From positions 1 to 40,902 of the forward strand of contig VMGK01000011.1 in NCBI GenBank assembly GCA_007376535.1: a DNA stretch of 40,902 bases, read 5' to 3'. The position numbers and the translations under genes were made by a program. Below the pieces are notes generated by a model. It saw only the letters and a list, made by a program, of their open reading frames with translations. It searched no databases and was not told where the DNA came from. This DNA comes from Candidatus Berkelbacteria bacterium Licking1014_7. Its GTDB lineage: Bacteria > Patescibacteriota > UBA1384 > GWA2-35-9 > CG2-30-39-44. Of this stretch, positions 31,719 to 40,711 are shown piece after piece. Within the stretch, counting starts at the first letter, position 1. Each line of letters starts with the position of its first letter.

Positions 31719-33218
31719 TTACTCACTAGCTGTGAGATGGTACACCTTATCATTGATAATGTCGATTTGTTTGTTTAGAATAATCCAGGTTTGCATGAGA
31801 TATAATCTTTTATATGATACATCAATAATGGCTTTTCCGTGTTGCTGGTTTTTTTCTCTTGTGGAGTAGCTAAGTACGGCAATTCCATATTTGTCGGTTT
31901 TGGTTGACTTGTTGGACAGGTTGTCTGTAATTAACGCATTTTTTATCAATTTCCCCTGTTTGTTTTTAATAACAAAACCAATAATAATTGGTTTTGTTGA
32001 TTGTTCGGTATTAGATATTGTGTCTATTTGCGATTTTGCTTCGCCTTTTGCGGTTCCTCTGGCGACGGTTTTGTCGCCGGTGGTTATACTTTCGTCAAAA
32101 GCTTTAATGGTATATTCTAAACTCTTATCTGTTTGATGATAATATATATTATCTGACAAGGGAACTCCTGCGGCAGGGCTGCCAGTATAATAAATGCGAT
32201 AGGAAATATTATTATTCTTTGGATCTGGTTCTGCCCACCAGATTTTGACATATTCACCAGACGGGTTTTCTGTCGCATCACTCGCCCAGCTATCAACCCT
32301 TTTAGTGTTGGTGGTTAGTGTTTTTAGTTGTGTGGCAGGGGATTTTGTGGCGCGGGCACTGTCTCCCCCACTGACCCTGTTGCTCCCAATGCCACTTTCT
32401 GCTGCGGCAGGGGCAGCCGCATCTGCCGCCACTTTCATCACTTCGCTTTTACAGCCAAGTTCATAGTTGCCGCTGGCGTCTTTTTTTATCAAGTCATATA
32501 TTTTTATATAATAATAAGTAATTTTGTCTTTTGGAACGGTTAGTGTGGTTGATTGATCGGCTCCATTTATTTCTTTTGGTGGTTTCCAGTCGGAATTGTT
32601 ATCTGACCAGTAAACTCTATAAGTATAATTATCGGTTTTATCTGGGGCAATCACATTTGTCCATCTTAATTCAGCGGTTGTATCGGCGCGAAAAACCTTA
32701 AAATTCAAATTTTTGCATACATCGATTGTTCCTTCTTTTGGCGCCTCAGATGAAGCGCCGACTACACTGCCAGCCGGGGGCTGATCGCTGCCACCGCCTG
32801 GACTGGTGGTTATAGTTGGTTCTTTTAAGGATTCAGGGTGGGAAATGGACTTGATAAAGACCACTGCCAGCAAAATGACTGCCAATCCCAAAATTGCGCC
32901 GATAATCAGTTCTTTGGCTTCGCCCACTGCCTCTGACGATCCGCTGGAAGAAACATATTTGGCGCCAGCAATTGCTATCATCATTACCGCGCCAGCCGAA
33001 GCAATCGGTATGGCGTATTTTTTAAGTATCTCATTGATTAGTTCGCCAATGGAAGTGAAAGTGCTTACGGTTTCGTTTTCGGGGGTTGTTGTTTTTGTGG
33101 CTTCATTAATAATGTATTTTGTTTGCGCCTGAAACTCGTCAGCGTTAATTGGCGCGATAAAAAATCCCGAGATTGACAAGAGACCCAAAATTGAAATCAG
33201 AAAAATAAGTTTCCGCAT
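31719..33218 (-). CDS. VirB2/TrbC-like pilin domain fused to Fn3-like domains
   Basis: A 499-residue exported protein. It has a signal peptide (about 1-25), a two-helix membrane hairpin at about 60-130 (IPIASAGAVMMIAIAGAKYV ... IIGAILGLAVILLAVVFI) exactly in the style of VirB2/TrbC pilins, a Pro/Gly linker, then two Fn3-like units with YRVYWSDNN and YRIYYTGSP (near 215 and 350), and a C-terminal domain with GKLIKNALITD resembling carboxypeptidase-regulatory folds. The start at 33218 stands six bases after TATAAT. It probably anchors a surface appendage or secretion channel together with the giant protein encoded upstream; that is inference. Confidence 0.7.
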   Translation of the reverse strand: MRKLIFLISILGLLSISGFFIAPINADEFQAQTKYIINEATKTTTPENETVSTFTSIGELINEILKKYAIPIASAGAVMMIAIAGAKYVSSSGSSEAVGEAKELIIGAILGLAVILLAVVFIKSISHPESLKEPTITTSPGGGSDQPPAGSVVGASSEAPKEGTIDVCKNLNFKVFRADTTAELRWTNVIAPDKTDNYTYRVYWSDNNSDWKPPKEINGADQSTTLTVPKDKITYYYIKIYDLIKKDASGNYELGCKSEVMKVAADAAAPAAAESGIGSNRVSGGDSARATKSPATQLKTLTTNTKRVDSWASDATENPSGEYVKIWWAEPDPKNNNISYRIYYTGSPAAGVPLSDNIYYHQTDKSLEYTIKAFDESITTGDKTVARGTAKGEAKSQIDTISNTEQSTKPIIIGFVIKNKQGKLIKNALITDNLSNKSTKTDKYGIAVLSYSTREKNQQHGKAIIDVSYKRLYLMQTWIILNKQIDIINDKVYHLTASE

Positions 33219-33230
33219 AGTTATATTATA
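33219..33230 (-). promoter_or_regulatory. -10 element directly before the pilin-fusion gene
   Basis: TATAAT on the minus strand (33225-33230), then six bases and the ATG at 33218. A -35 box is weak: TTTTGA 16 bases upstream, inside repeat copy B. Same leaderless geometry as dnaA, rnpA and fic. Confidence 0.55.
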
Positions 33231-33346
33231 AATCAAAAAGCAAATATCAAAAAGCAAAAACAAATATCAAAATGCAAAAATATTTTTAATTTTTGATATG
33301 CCTGCCCCGTATTCCCGCCAAGGCGGGATGTTCGGGGTCATTTTGC
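33231..33346. repeat. Copy B of the palindromic interspersed repeat (short form)
   Basis: Shares about 115 bases with copies A and C: the AAAAGCAAAA units, the TTTTTAATTTTTGATATGCC stretch and the CCCCG/CGGGG hairpin with the inner CCCGCC-aa-GGCGGG stem. It lacks the TTGCAA-bounded half. It overlaps the 3' end of the giant-protein gene and encodes its last 25 residues or so. Confidence 0.85.
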
Positions 33347-36300
33347 TAAACACTTCGCGGTAGCGGATCGAGCCAAAGAATTTATCCAATGTTTCCTGAC
33401 GGAAAGTGATAATTTGAATTGGTTTGGTAAGTTCGTCCGGACTGTCGTACGGTTCTTTGGCAAATTTACCGCCGTCTTTATAATGATAGCCCAGATCCAT
33501 TGTATCAGAGACCAAGTCGTCAACTTTGGCTTGGGCGGCTCTCATCGTGCCGGCTTGATAGTTTTGATTGTTCATTCCGTCAAATACGCCTAAGCCCAAA
33601 CTGAGCGCTGGATCTGCGGGCGCGCTGGCAATGCCCGGATAATAGCCGTCCGCTGTGCAAACATATTTGATTTTATAAGTGCCGAAAAGGTTGGTGAGGA
33701 TAAAAGCGGCAATCATTATGCCGAGCGTCACTGGATCAGGCGAAGGCACCACATAATAATAAATCGCCATTCCGGTCAACATCGCGGTTGAGCCCGGCAC
33801 CAATCCCAGATCCTGGTCAATCGCCACCATCTGTTCGCCAAAAATTTCAGTAACAACCAATGTGAGCACGATCGCAATAATTTCGCCCTTGGCTTGGGAT
33901 AAATTGGCTCCCTCAACATTAACAGTGTTAAGCGCCAAAAGCTTGTCAGCGCCTTGCGCTGTGGCAACGGCGGCTTTGGCGGTTTTATAGGCGCGTAAAG
34001 CGCCGTCAAACGTTTTATATGCTTTATAGACCTCCAACGATTTTCCCACCGGCAAACCGAGTTTTGCGTCAGCAAAAGAAAAAGCAAAAGTTTGCCATTG
34101 GGTTTTGTATAGATTGGTTAAGTCATTTACCATTGTTTTATAATCGCCAGTTCCCGTGGCTAAATAAATTGTTCTAAAAGTGCCGTTTTCAATTTTAATT
34201 TTTCCAAAAACCTGCTTGGTATTCATATAGCCCTCTAAAGCGGCAAAGCCGTCCAGCGCAATTTTGTCAATATTGTCTTTGGAAGGATTTGTAATATAAT
34301 TTAGCACTGCGTCTCTGGTTTTGGAATCGTTTTTGAAAATCGCCCCCAGAAGCGTGTTATCATTAATGTAATTTAATCCCAAATCCGCCAGCGCTGACGC
34401 TTTGCCGTTTTCATCCGCTTCAAACATTTTTTGGGCAAAGCCAGCCGGAATGTGCGGGTCTAATTTGTAAAGTTGGGAATCCATAATTTTATATTGCAGA
34501 TTTTTTTGATAGCCCTGACGGAGTTGGGCTTCTTCCCGCCTCATCCCTTCGGTTTTTAGATCGTTTTCTAATTGTTTAATCGTATTATGGTCAGCCGAAC
34601 CCAAAGCGCTTACTTCACTTTCAAAATTTTGTTCATAATTTTGTTCCCCAGCGTCATTAATCCGAGTTTGATCGGACGGATTTCCCAAAATCGCCTTGCG
34701 ATAGTCGTCATAAGTGGGCGCGATATTGGGAGGCACTCCCCTTTTTTGCGCCTCAGAAGCATGGTCGTCGGTTTTAGGCATTAGAAAATTATTAACCATA
34801 TACACGCCGGAAATTAAGCCGATCACCCGGGTATCGCCTTGCGCCAACAATCCCATATCTTGCGTGATCAATTGTCTGGCAGATTGATTGCTGGCCGGAG
34901 CGATGCGATCAATGGCATTGTTTGAATTTTGATTGATTAGTTTGATAATATCTTCTTCAAAGCCAGTGATGTCGCATTTTTTACTGCCAAATGCCCAGCC
35001 GCATCGCTCCACAAAAACATCGGTTTTATATAAATTGGCGATTTTATTGCCAATACCAAAATTGTCATCTAACATTATCATTCCCTGATCAACTAATTTT
35101 ATTATTCCACCTTCCGGGTCTTGTAAAATGTTAGAAAAGGTGCCAGAGGCGAAATTTAATTTATCATCTATGATTGGAGAAAATGTGGTATAAAAATCGG
35201 TCTTTGAAATCGCGCTGGGATTTAGGATGAGATTGCTTAAAATGTTATTCAGACCGCCGGCAAAAGTATTTTTATAATCACCTTCTAAGCCCAATTGCTG
35301 GGCTAATTGTTCAGACGCTTTGGCAACAGCGCCCGAGTTTCTCAGCAAATAGTCAGCGGTATTTTTTGCGTCAGAGGCATTATCTAAAAATTGTTTGACA
35401 TTGATTTCAGCGGTAAGCAGTTTTTTAATATTCCCCTGCGGCACATAAAGCATTTTTTCAAGAGCGCTGATTTGCGTCTGGAAATTTTGCACCTGCTGCT
35501 TTTCTGTTTCTGAAACACCCAGACCTTTTTCAAAATACTCTTTATCTTTCCACCAGACACTGTCTGTCTGGCGCAGACCGTTAATGCGGATGAGCAGGCG
35601 CGTCTTAAAAGTGTCAAGCCGTTGTTTGGCTTCGTCGGATGAACTTCCCACATCTTGTTGAAATTGCGATTGAGTATAGTCGTCGGAAAACGGCAGCGGA
35701 ATCCTAAACGCTTGGCTAAAAATAAAAGGTCCGTTTTTGTCTAAAATGGTTTGAATAGTGGCGTTTTCGTCGTTGGGATTAATACTGCCGGGATTAAGTC
35801 CTAAAATTTGTTCGGTTCTGCTGGCGGCCAAGTTGCGCGGCACACTGCCGGATAAGTCCACTGCTGGCATATCCAATAATCCAAAAATTACTTCTGAACT
35901 AATTTGGTTTAGGGCGGAATTGATCGCTTCATTTTTTTTGTCTTTGGTTTCATATTTGGCAGTATAGGCATTAAACAGGGTTTCGCCTCTGCCCGGGGTG
36001 AGCCGCAGGCCATTATCAAATTTGGCGCCGGCAATGCGGTTAAAAACACTCTTGGTGTCCCCGGATAAGATTCCAAAAATATCGTCCGGAGTCAAGAAAT
36101 AGCCGCCCAAATTAAATTCTTGTTTAATCGCTTGGCTAAAAGCGGTGTATTTTAGGGTCTGGCGACCGATTTTTTTGTAATATAAATTGATTGATTTCTC
36201 GCGAGTAAAGTCGTCGTTTCGTTCCGGGCTGGATAAATACTCTTGGGTCGCGCCTTGATACAGCCCGAGCAGGCGATCAATTTCCGCCGGTGTTTTTTCG

Positions 36301-38939
36301 TTAATTAAATCGTCAAAAAATGTCTCGCCAAAGACCTGTTGAAATTTGGCTTTGCCAACCGAAATATAGAAACTATCGGCTGTCAAATCCGGGTTTTGCT
36401 CAGTGACAAAACCAAAAGAGCCGCTGGGAAGTCCTAAATTTTGGGAGAGAGTTTCCGCGCCAAAAGCTAACGCCGCTTTTTCTGGGCTGATTTCGTTTTT
36501 GGCCAGTTTAATAATCGTGTCAATAAGCGGTTTTTTCTGTTTGTAAAGCGCTTTATATTTGTCTTTTTGCGAAAGTTCGCTTGCCGGATTGGCGCCGCCG
36601 GACTGAGAAGCGCTATCCGCGCCTTGAACCTCCGGATATTCCCCCTCAATCGCCGCCCGTAGGTGCAATTGGGCTAATGCCAAGTGTTGTTTGAGTTCAG
36701 CGGTCTTTTGATCAGTGTTATTTTTTTCCGCTTCAATTTGGAGTTTGTCTGTTTCGGTCTGGGTTAATTTTACCGCGGCCTTTATTCCATTAATGCTCGG
36801 TTTTTTTAAGATGTTGGTAAGGGTGTTTTTGATGTTGCTGGCAGGTTGGGAAAAGGCGCTATTATTTTTTAAGCCCGAGATTTGGGCTTGGAGGGCAATG
36901 GCTTGGTCAAACTGGCTTTGGGCTTGTTCCAGAGCGTTTTTTCTGAAATCAAAATTTGCCTTGACTTCCTGGATTTCCGGGTGTCGGGCTAAGAGTTCTT
37001 GTTCGGTTTGCTGGGCGAGTTGGCTGTTTTTTAACAAACTGGCGAAGATTTTTGTCCCTTGGTGCTGAAAGACCTCGCTGGCGCCGGTGCCCTGAAAAAC
37101 GCGGACAAAGTCATTGGCTGATAAATTAAGCGCCGAAATCAGTATCGCTTCCGGCAGATCTTTTTGCTCGTATTTTTTATAGCAATGGAAGGTGGTGGAA
37201 AAAGATCTGGGATTAGGAAAACCCGGATTATTTTCTTGAATTTCGCCCATTTCTGCCCGACCGCCGATGGTCTCGCAGTTTTGCTTAAAACCGCCTTCTG
37301 TTTCAAATTGGGTCTTAAAATCTTGTTCCGCATAAGAATACTCGCCGCCTTTTAGCGGATTGGGTGAAGAGTTCCGGTCTATTTCCACGTTTTGCAAAAG
37401 ACCATAAATGATATTTCGGCTGTTGGTTTCGCTGGTTATTCTTTCAGATAAAATCTGAGCGCCGATTTGTTTTAAGATTGGCTGGTCTCCGGCTTTGGCT
37501 TTGTTAAAGGAATCTTCTGGCAAGCCCAGCGCTTCATCAAGTTGATTGGGGTGGTAGGCGGTATGTGATTTATCTTTGGTTTGCGCTGCAAAATGTTTTT
37601 TGCCGATTTGAATCAAAATTTCCTCGCCGTTTTTGCCCAGCAAAGAACCAGCCGGCAGACGCAATTTGTCTTCTAAATTTCTTCTGCCTAAATTTTCAAT
37701 CATCTGGTCGTAACTTGCTCCGGTAAAAACGCCGCGCGGCAGTCCAATCGCTTCTTCAATATAGGCGGAACCCAGCGCTTCAACCCCGCCTTTCATATCT
37801 TTCCAATCCGGTGTTTTTTTGGTTTGCAAAATTGACATTACAAAACTTGAGCCCAGATAATAACTGATATCTTCCACTGACGCGGTTTTTAGATCTTCGG
37901 CTGACAGACCGCTGGTGAGTCCCAGTTCCTGGAAAAGATCAGCCAGATTGCCGCTGGCTAGATTTTTGAAAATATCATTCATTGTGTCGCCAAACGGGGA
38001 TTTAAGGTCTGATATGCCTGACTTGGTTTGGTAGGCGACTTTGATCGCTTGGGGCGCTTGGGGAATTTTTTTGTCTTTACCTAATCGTTTCTTTTTAATC
38101 AAGGTGCATTTTAATAAATCAATTTCAGAAATATCCAACGCCTGTCCGCGAAAATGCGGATCTTCCGCGCCCTCTGGCATTTGGGGGTGATTTTTGGCAG
38201 TCGCGCCTTCGTCTTCAAAGTCCTTCCAAATTCGTTCAACTTTAATCCGTTCGTGCCCGGCTCCGCCTTCATTAGACGGAGTAACAAGGTAAATGAGTGC
38301 TTCTAATGTGCGCCGATCCACAGTCAAGTCCTTATATTTTTCTAATGTTGAATCGCGATATTGATAATTATTATCTTCAGCCAAAGCGCGAATTTGATCT
38401 CTGCCGTCTTCTAAATGATTTTCATCAATTTTAGACAGCGCGATACGCAAAATGTATTTATTGTTGGGGTCAAAAATTTGATTGAGTCCGTCTTTAACTA
38501 AATTTTGCGCCGTGGCTTGATCCGCGTTTTTTAAGGAGTTGGACAGGTCGGTTAAAATTTGGCTTTCATTGTTGCTTACGAGCAATTTTCCGCTGGACGA
38601 GTCAATTTTTGATTTGAGAATTTCAATGTCAGTGGGGTTGAGAATAAGTTTGGGCGAGCCGACAATACTCAAATTAATCTTTTCCGCAATGTTTTGCAGG
38701 GACTGGTTTCTGGCATTTATTTTTTGTTCTTCTTCAGTAAGTTTATAAGGACTTTCTCCTTTGAGCGCTTGTTGATAAAGTTGCTCTTCTTCTTGGGCCG
38801 ATATTTCGTCTTCGGTTGAGTCCGGTTCTTGGGCTTTGGCTGGTTTAATGATTAAATTAAAATCTTGGCCATAGAAAAAAGTAGCAAAAGTAAGCTGGAA
38901 AGCGATTAATAAACAGAGAATTTTTGTTGGGGTTGACAT
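33267..38939 (-). CDS. Giant exported repeat protein (1890 residues), CPR-type, function unknown
   Basis: A signal peptide (about 1-36, ending KPAKA) leads an 1890-residue protein. Residues 251-274 contain HPQMPEGAEDPHFRGQALDI, with the HxxGxAxD zinc motif of M15/VanY peptidases, but no second EPWH-type motif is seen. From about 330 to 1240 a degenerate unit recurs: LGLPxGSF, 15-30 variable residues, then IGxxxF (for example EAIGLPRGVF, DEALGLPEDSF, SQNLGLPSGSF, EQILGLNPGSI). A Gln/Ala-rich coiled-coil stretch lies near 690-780. Membrane segments occur around 1715-1800 (IVLTLVVTEIF, VTLGIMIAAFILTNLF). Gene order with the pilin fusion suggests an envelope apparatus. I recognise no named family. 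Confidence 0.7.
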   Translation of the reverse strand: MSTPTKILCLLIAFQLTFATFFYGQDFNLIIKPAKAQEPDSTEDEISAQEEEQLYQQALKGESPYKLTEEEQKINARNQSLQNIAEKINLSIVGSPKLILNPTDIEILKSKIDSSSGKLLVSNNESQILTDLSNSLKNADQATAQNLVKDGLNQIFDPNNKYILRIALSKIDENHLEDGRDQIRALAEDNNYQYRDSTLEKYKDLTVDRRTLEALIYLVTPSNEGGAGHERIKVERIWKDFEDEGATAKNHPQMPEGAEDPHFRGQALDISEIDLLKCTLIKKKRLGKDKKIPQAPQAIKVAYQTKSGISDLKSPFGDTMNDIFKNLASGNLADLFQELGLTSGLSAEDLKTASVEDISYYLGSSFVMSILQTKKTPDWKDMKGGVEALGSAYIEEAIGLPRGVFTGASYDQMIENLGRRNLEDKLRLPAGSLLGKNGEEILIQIGKKHFAAQTKDKSHTAYHPNQLDEALGLPEDSFNKAKAGDQPILKQIGAQILSERITSETNSRNIIYGLLQNVEIDRNSSPNPLKGGEYSYAEQDFKTQFETEGGFKQNCETIGGRAEMGEIQENNPGFPNPRSFSTTFHCYKKYEQKDLPEAILISALNLSANDFVRVFQGTGASEVFQHQGTKIFASLLKNSQLAQQTEQELLARHPEIQEVKANFDFRKNALEQAQSQFDQAIALQAQISGLKNNSAFSQPASNIKNTLTNILKKPSINGIKAAVKLTQTETDKLQIEAEKNNTDQKTAELKQHLALAQLHLRAAIEGEYPEVQGADSASQSGGANPASELSQKDKYKALYKQKKPLIDTIIKLAKNEISPEKAALAFGAETLSQNLGLPSGSFGFVTEQNPDLTADSFYISVGKAKFQQVFGETFFDDLINEKTPAEIDRLLGLYQGATQEYLSSPERNDDFTREKSINLYYKKIGRQTLKYTAFSQAIKQEFNLGGYFLTPDDIFGILSGDTKSVFNRIAGAKFDNGLRLTPGRGETLFNAYTAKYETKDKKNEAINSALNQISSEVIFGLLDMPAVDLSGSVPRNLAASRTEQILGLNPGSINPNDENATIQTILDKNGPFIFSQAFRIPLPFSDDYTQSQFQQDVGSSSDEAKQRLDTFKTRLLIRINGLRQTDSVWWKDKEYFEKGLGVSETEKQQVQNFQTQISALEKMLYVPQGNIKKLLTAEINVKQFLDNASDAKNTADYLLRNSGAVAKASEQLAQQLGLEGDYKNTFAGGLNNILSNLILNPSAISKTDFYTTFSPIIDDKLNFASGTFSNILQDPEGGIIKLVDQGMIMLDDNFGIGNKIANLYKTDVFVERCGWAFGSKKCDITGFEEDIIKLINQNSNNAIDRIAPASNQSARQLITQDMGLLAQGDTRVIGLISGVYMVNNFLMPKTDDHASEAQKRGVPPNIAPTYDDYRKAILGNPSDQTRINDAGEQNYEQNFESEVSALGSADHNTIKQLENDLKTEGMRREEAQLRQGYQKNLQYKIMDSQLYKLDPHIPAGFAQKMFEADENGKASALADLGLNYINDNTLLGAIFKNDSKTRDAVLNYITNPSKDNIDKIALDGFAALEGYMNTKQVFGKIKIENGTFRTIYLATGTGDYKTMVNDLTNLYKTQWQTFAFSFADAKLGLPVGKSLEVYKAYKTFDGALRAYKTAKAAVATAQGADKLLALNTVNVEGANLSQAKGEIIAIVLTLVVTEIFGEQMVAIDQDLGLVPGSTAMLTGMAIYYYVVPSPDPVTLGIMIAAFILTNLFGTYKIKYVCTADGYYPGIASAPADPALSLGLGVFDGMNNQNYQAGTMRAAQAKVDDLVSDTMDLGYHYKDGGKFAKEPYDSPDELTKPIQIITFRQETLDKFFGSIRYREVFSKMTPNIPPWREYGAGISKIKNIFAF

Positions 38940-38962
38940 AGATAAGAATTAGTGATTATATT
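38933..38962 (+). promoter_or_regulatory. Promoter of the small exported protein gene
   Basis: TTGACA (38933-38938), 18 bases, TATATT (38957-38962), leading to the ribosome site AAAGGAG (38981-38987). The -35 box overlaps the start codon of the divergent giant-protein gene (38937-38939), so the two genes share a 56-base control region. Confidence 0.65.
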
Positions 38963-38995
38963 TAGTAGATTTGTTCTTTGAAAGGAGTGGAGCCA

Positions 38996-39520
38996 ATGAA
39001 GGTGAATCGTCTATCTATCGCCCTGCCTGTCGTATTGGTTTTTGGGAGCGCTGGTGCGGCTGGCGCTGATATGACCATGGTTGACGGCGCAGAAATTCAT
39101 TATTCCAAGAAAACATTGCGTCAGCAGGAAAAGCGGGTTAAAGACACTTTTGATAAAATTGTCAAGCGGCTGGCTGGTCGCGATTGGCAAAAACAAATGA
39201 AAGAATTGATTTATACGGCTGATGGGGTCTTGAGCAGAAATCTAGACATAAAAGAACCTGGCGTGATGAAGATGTTGTCTTATATGCGCAGCGGGTTATT
39301 GCGCGGTGAATTGAGACATACCAAGACCGCTTTTGCTCGCATTCATTGGAAGTTTACGAATAATGACGGAAAAAAATCAGCATTCAAAGGCAAAGAGGTG
39401 GCAACATTGGTTAAAGGCAAGCCGGACAAAGATGGTTTTCAGGAAAGAATCGTCATTCGTATGTTTGATGTGGCTGGCGCCTATCGGATTTGGGATATTG
39501 AGGATATCAGCGAGCAGTAG
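38996..39520 (+). CDS. Small exported protein, function unknown
   Basis: A 174-residue protein with a clear signal peptide (MKVNRLSIALPVVLVFGSAG, cleavage after AGA or so). The mature part is helical and basic in its first half (KKTLRQQEKRVKDTFDKIVKRL), with a beta-like end (QERIVIRMFDVAGAYRIWDIEDISE). The start at 38996 lies behind AAAGGAGTGG; a TTG at 38978 is the alternative. It is the only plus-strand gene in the envelope locus and ends in a strong terminator. Codon choice looks more GC-rich than the neighbours. I do not recognise the family; a periplasmic or surface role is inferred from the signal. Confidence 0.6.
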   Translation: MKVNRLSIALPVVLVFGSAGAAGADMTMVDGAEIHYSKKTLRQQEKRVKDTFDKIVKRLAGRDWQKQMKELIYTADGVLSRNLDIKEPGVMKMLSYMRSGLLRGELRHTKTAFARIHWKFTNNDGKKSAFKGKEVATLVKGKPDKDGFQERIVIRMFDVAGAYRIWDIEDISEQ

Positions 39521-39550
39521 AGCCGTTTTGGCTATTTGTTAATAATCCTG

Positions 39551-39576
39551 CCCCGCCCAAAAGCGGGGTTTTTTTA
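39551..39576 (+). terminator. Rho-independent terminator
   Basis: CCCCGC-ccaaaa-GCGGGG followed by eight T residues, 30 bases after the stop of the small exported protein gene. It touches the stop of the converging L,D-transpeptidase gene. Confidence 0.9.
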
Positions 39577-40704
39577 TTCTTTTATTTCAATCGGAATTCC
39601 GGACTTAATTAAAGGAAAAATGTATTTAAGATGAGAGTTGAACATTCTGATGCAGCCATTGGTGGGATAAAGGGCTTGTTGTTTTTTCGGATCGCTGCCA
39701 TGGATAATAATTGCTCCTCGTTGGGGAATTGTGAGCCGTATTTTATAATAACCTAATGGTGTTCCGTAGATAGAGCTACGAAGCATTTGTCCGGTGTGAA
39801 CTTTTTTGCCGATAGTATAAGTTCCGCTAGGCGTGGCATTGTCACTTTTTTTAAATCCCGATGTTTTGTGATTTTTGCCAATGTCAATCGGCGCGCTGCC
39901 CAAGGTTTTTCCCTGACTGTCTAAAAAATACATCCGTCGTTTAGTTGGATCGTTATTGCTTTTTATCACTAAAATTTTAGCGATCTCAATGTCTTTGAGG
40001 TGTTCAAAATCAGCTCCGGCTGGCGCAAGATAAATGGTGGATGTTTTTTCTATTTCGTCAATTAGGGCGCTGAATTTTTCAATCGTTGTCTTGTCTGAAA
40101 CATTGGTAATTTGCGGAAGCAATCCCTGCGCCTCTTCAATCTGTTGAAATATTTTTTTGACCTCGTCTTTGTCTTGGGTTGGCTGGGGAATTTTTTTAAG
40201 ATCGGTTTGCGTTTCCGCAAGCCATGAACTGAAAGTGGGATTATTTTCTAAAATGTAGTTTCGTTGCGCTTCATAATCACCCGCCAAATTTAATAATTTT
40301 CTAATTAAATCATTATCAGTCGTTTCCTGAAGTTCGCTGGTGCCAGTGTCTCGCGGGTCTCCTCCGCTGGAGATGCTGATAATCACAAACATTATTCCGG
40401 CAATTAAGACGGTGATAATGGCAATTACCAATGCCACGGGAATTCCATAACTCAAGGCCAGGGCTAATATTTTTTTGACGATAAATCGCTGGACAAGTTT
40501 GGCTTTGTCAGAAATTGCGCGCGCCAAATCGCCAGTAAGTTGCTCTTTGGCTTTGGCTCCAAGACCTCTGGTGGGCGACGTTTGCTCTGTCGCTGGCGCG
40601 TTTTCATTGTCCGGCGCGCCGGCTTCATTGACGTTTTGCCCGCCTTCGCCTTCGCCTGTCTCGCTTTCTGGCGCTGGTTGTGGTTTTTCTTCTTCTGGAA
40701 TCAT
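39574..40704 (-). CDS. Membrane-anchored L,D-transpeptidase (YkuD domain)
   Basis: A 376-residue protein: an acidic, disordered cytoplasmic N-terminus (about 1-50), a basic stretch, a membrane helix at about 78-112, then a helical outside spacer and a YkuD domain from about 225. The catalytic site is complete: IIIHGSD (His335), then TNGCIRM (Cys351, Arg353). YkuD enzymes form 3-3 peptidoglycan cross-links or attach proteins to peptidoglycan. Beside the genes for the giant protein and pilin fusion it could anchor the envelope apparatus to the wall, which is inference. Repeat copy C lies just upstream of the start. Confidence 0.88.
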   Translation of the reverse strand: MIPEEEKPQPAPESETGEGEGGQNVNEAGAPDNENAPATEQTSPTRGLGAKAKEQLTGDLARAISDKAKLVQRFIVKKILALALSYGIPVALVIAIITVLIAGIMFVIISISSGGDPRDTGTSELQETTDNDLIRKLLNLAGDYEAQRNYILENNPTFSSWLAETQTDLKKIPQPTQDKDEVKKIFQQIEEAQGLLPQITNVSDKTTIEKFSALIDEIEKTSTIYLAPAGADFEHLKDIEIAKILVIKSNNDPTKRRMYFLDSQGKTLGSAPIDIGKNHKTSGFKKSDNATPSGTYTIGKKVHTGQMLRSSIYGTPLGYYKIRLTIPQRGAIIIHGSDPKKQQALYPTNGCIRMFNSHLKYIFPLIKSGIPIEIKE

Positions 40705-40711
40705 AGAAAAT

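Noticed and set aside
36715-37068. Plus-strand open frame of 117 residues inside the giant-protein gene
   Set aside because: It is the antisense shadow of the coding strand, without a ribosome site; several similar shadows across 33-39 kb were dropped for the same reason.
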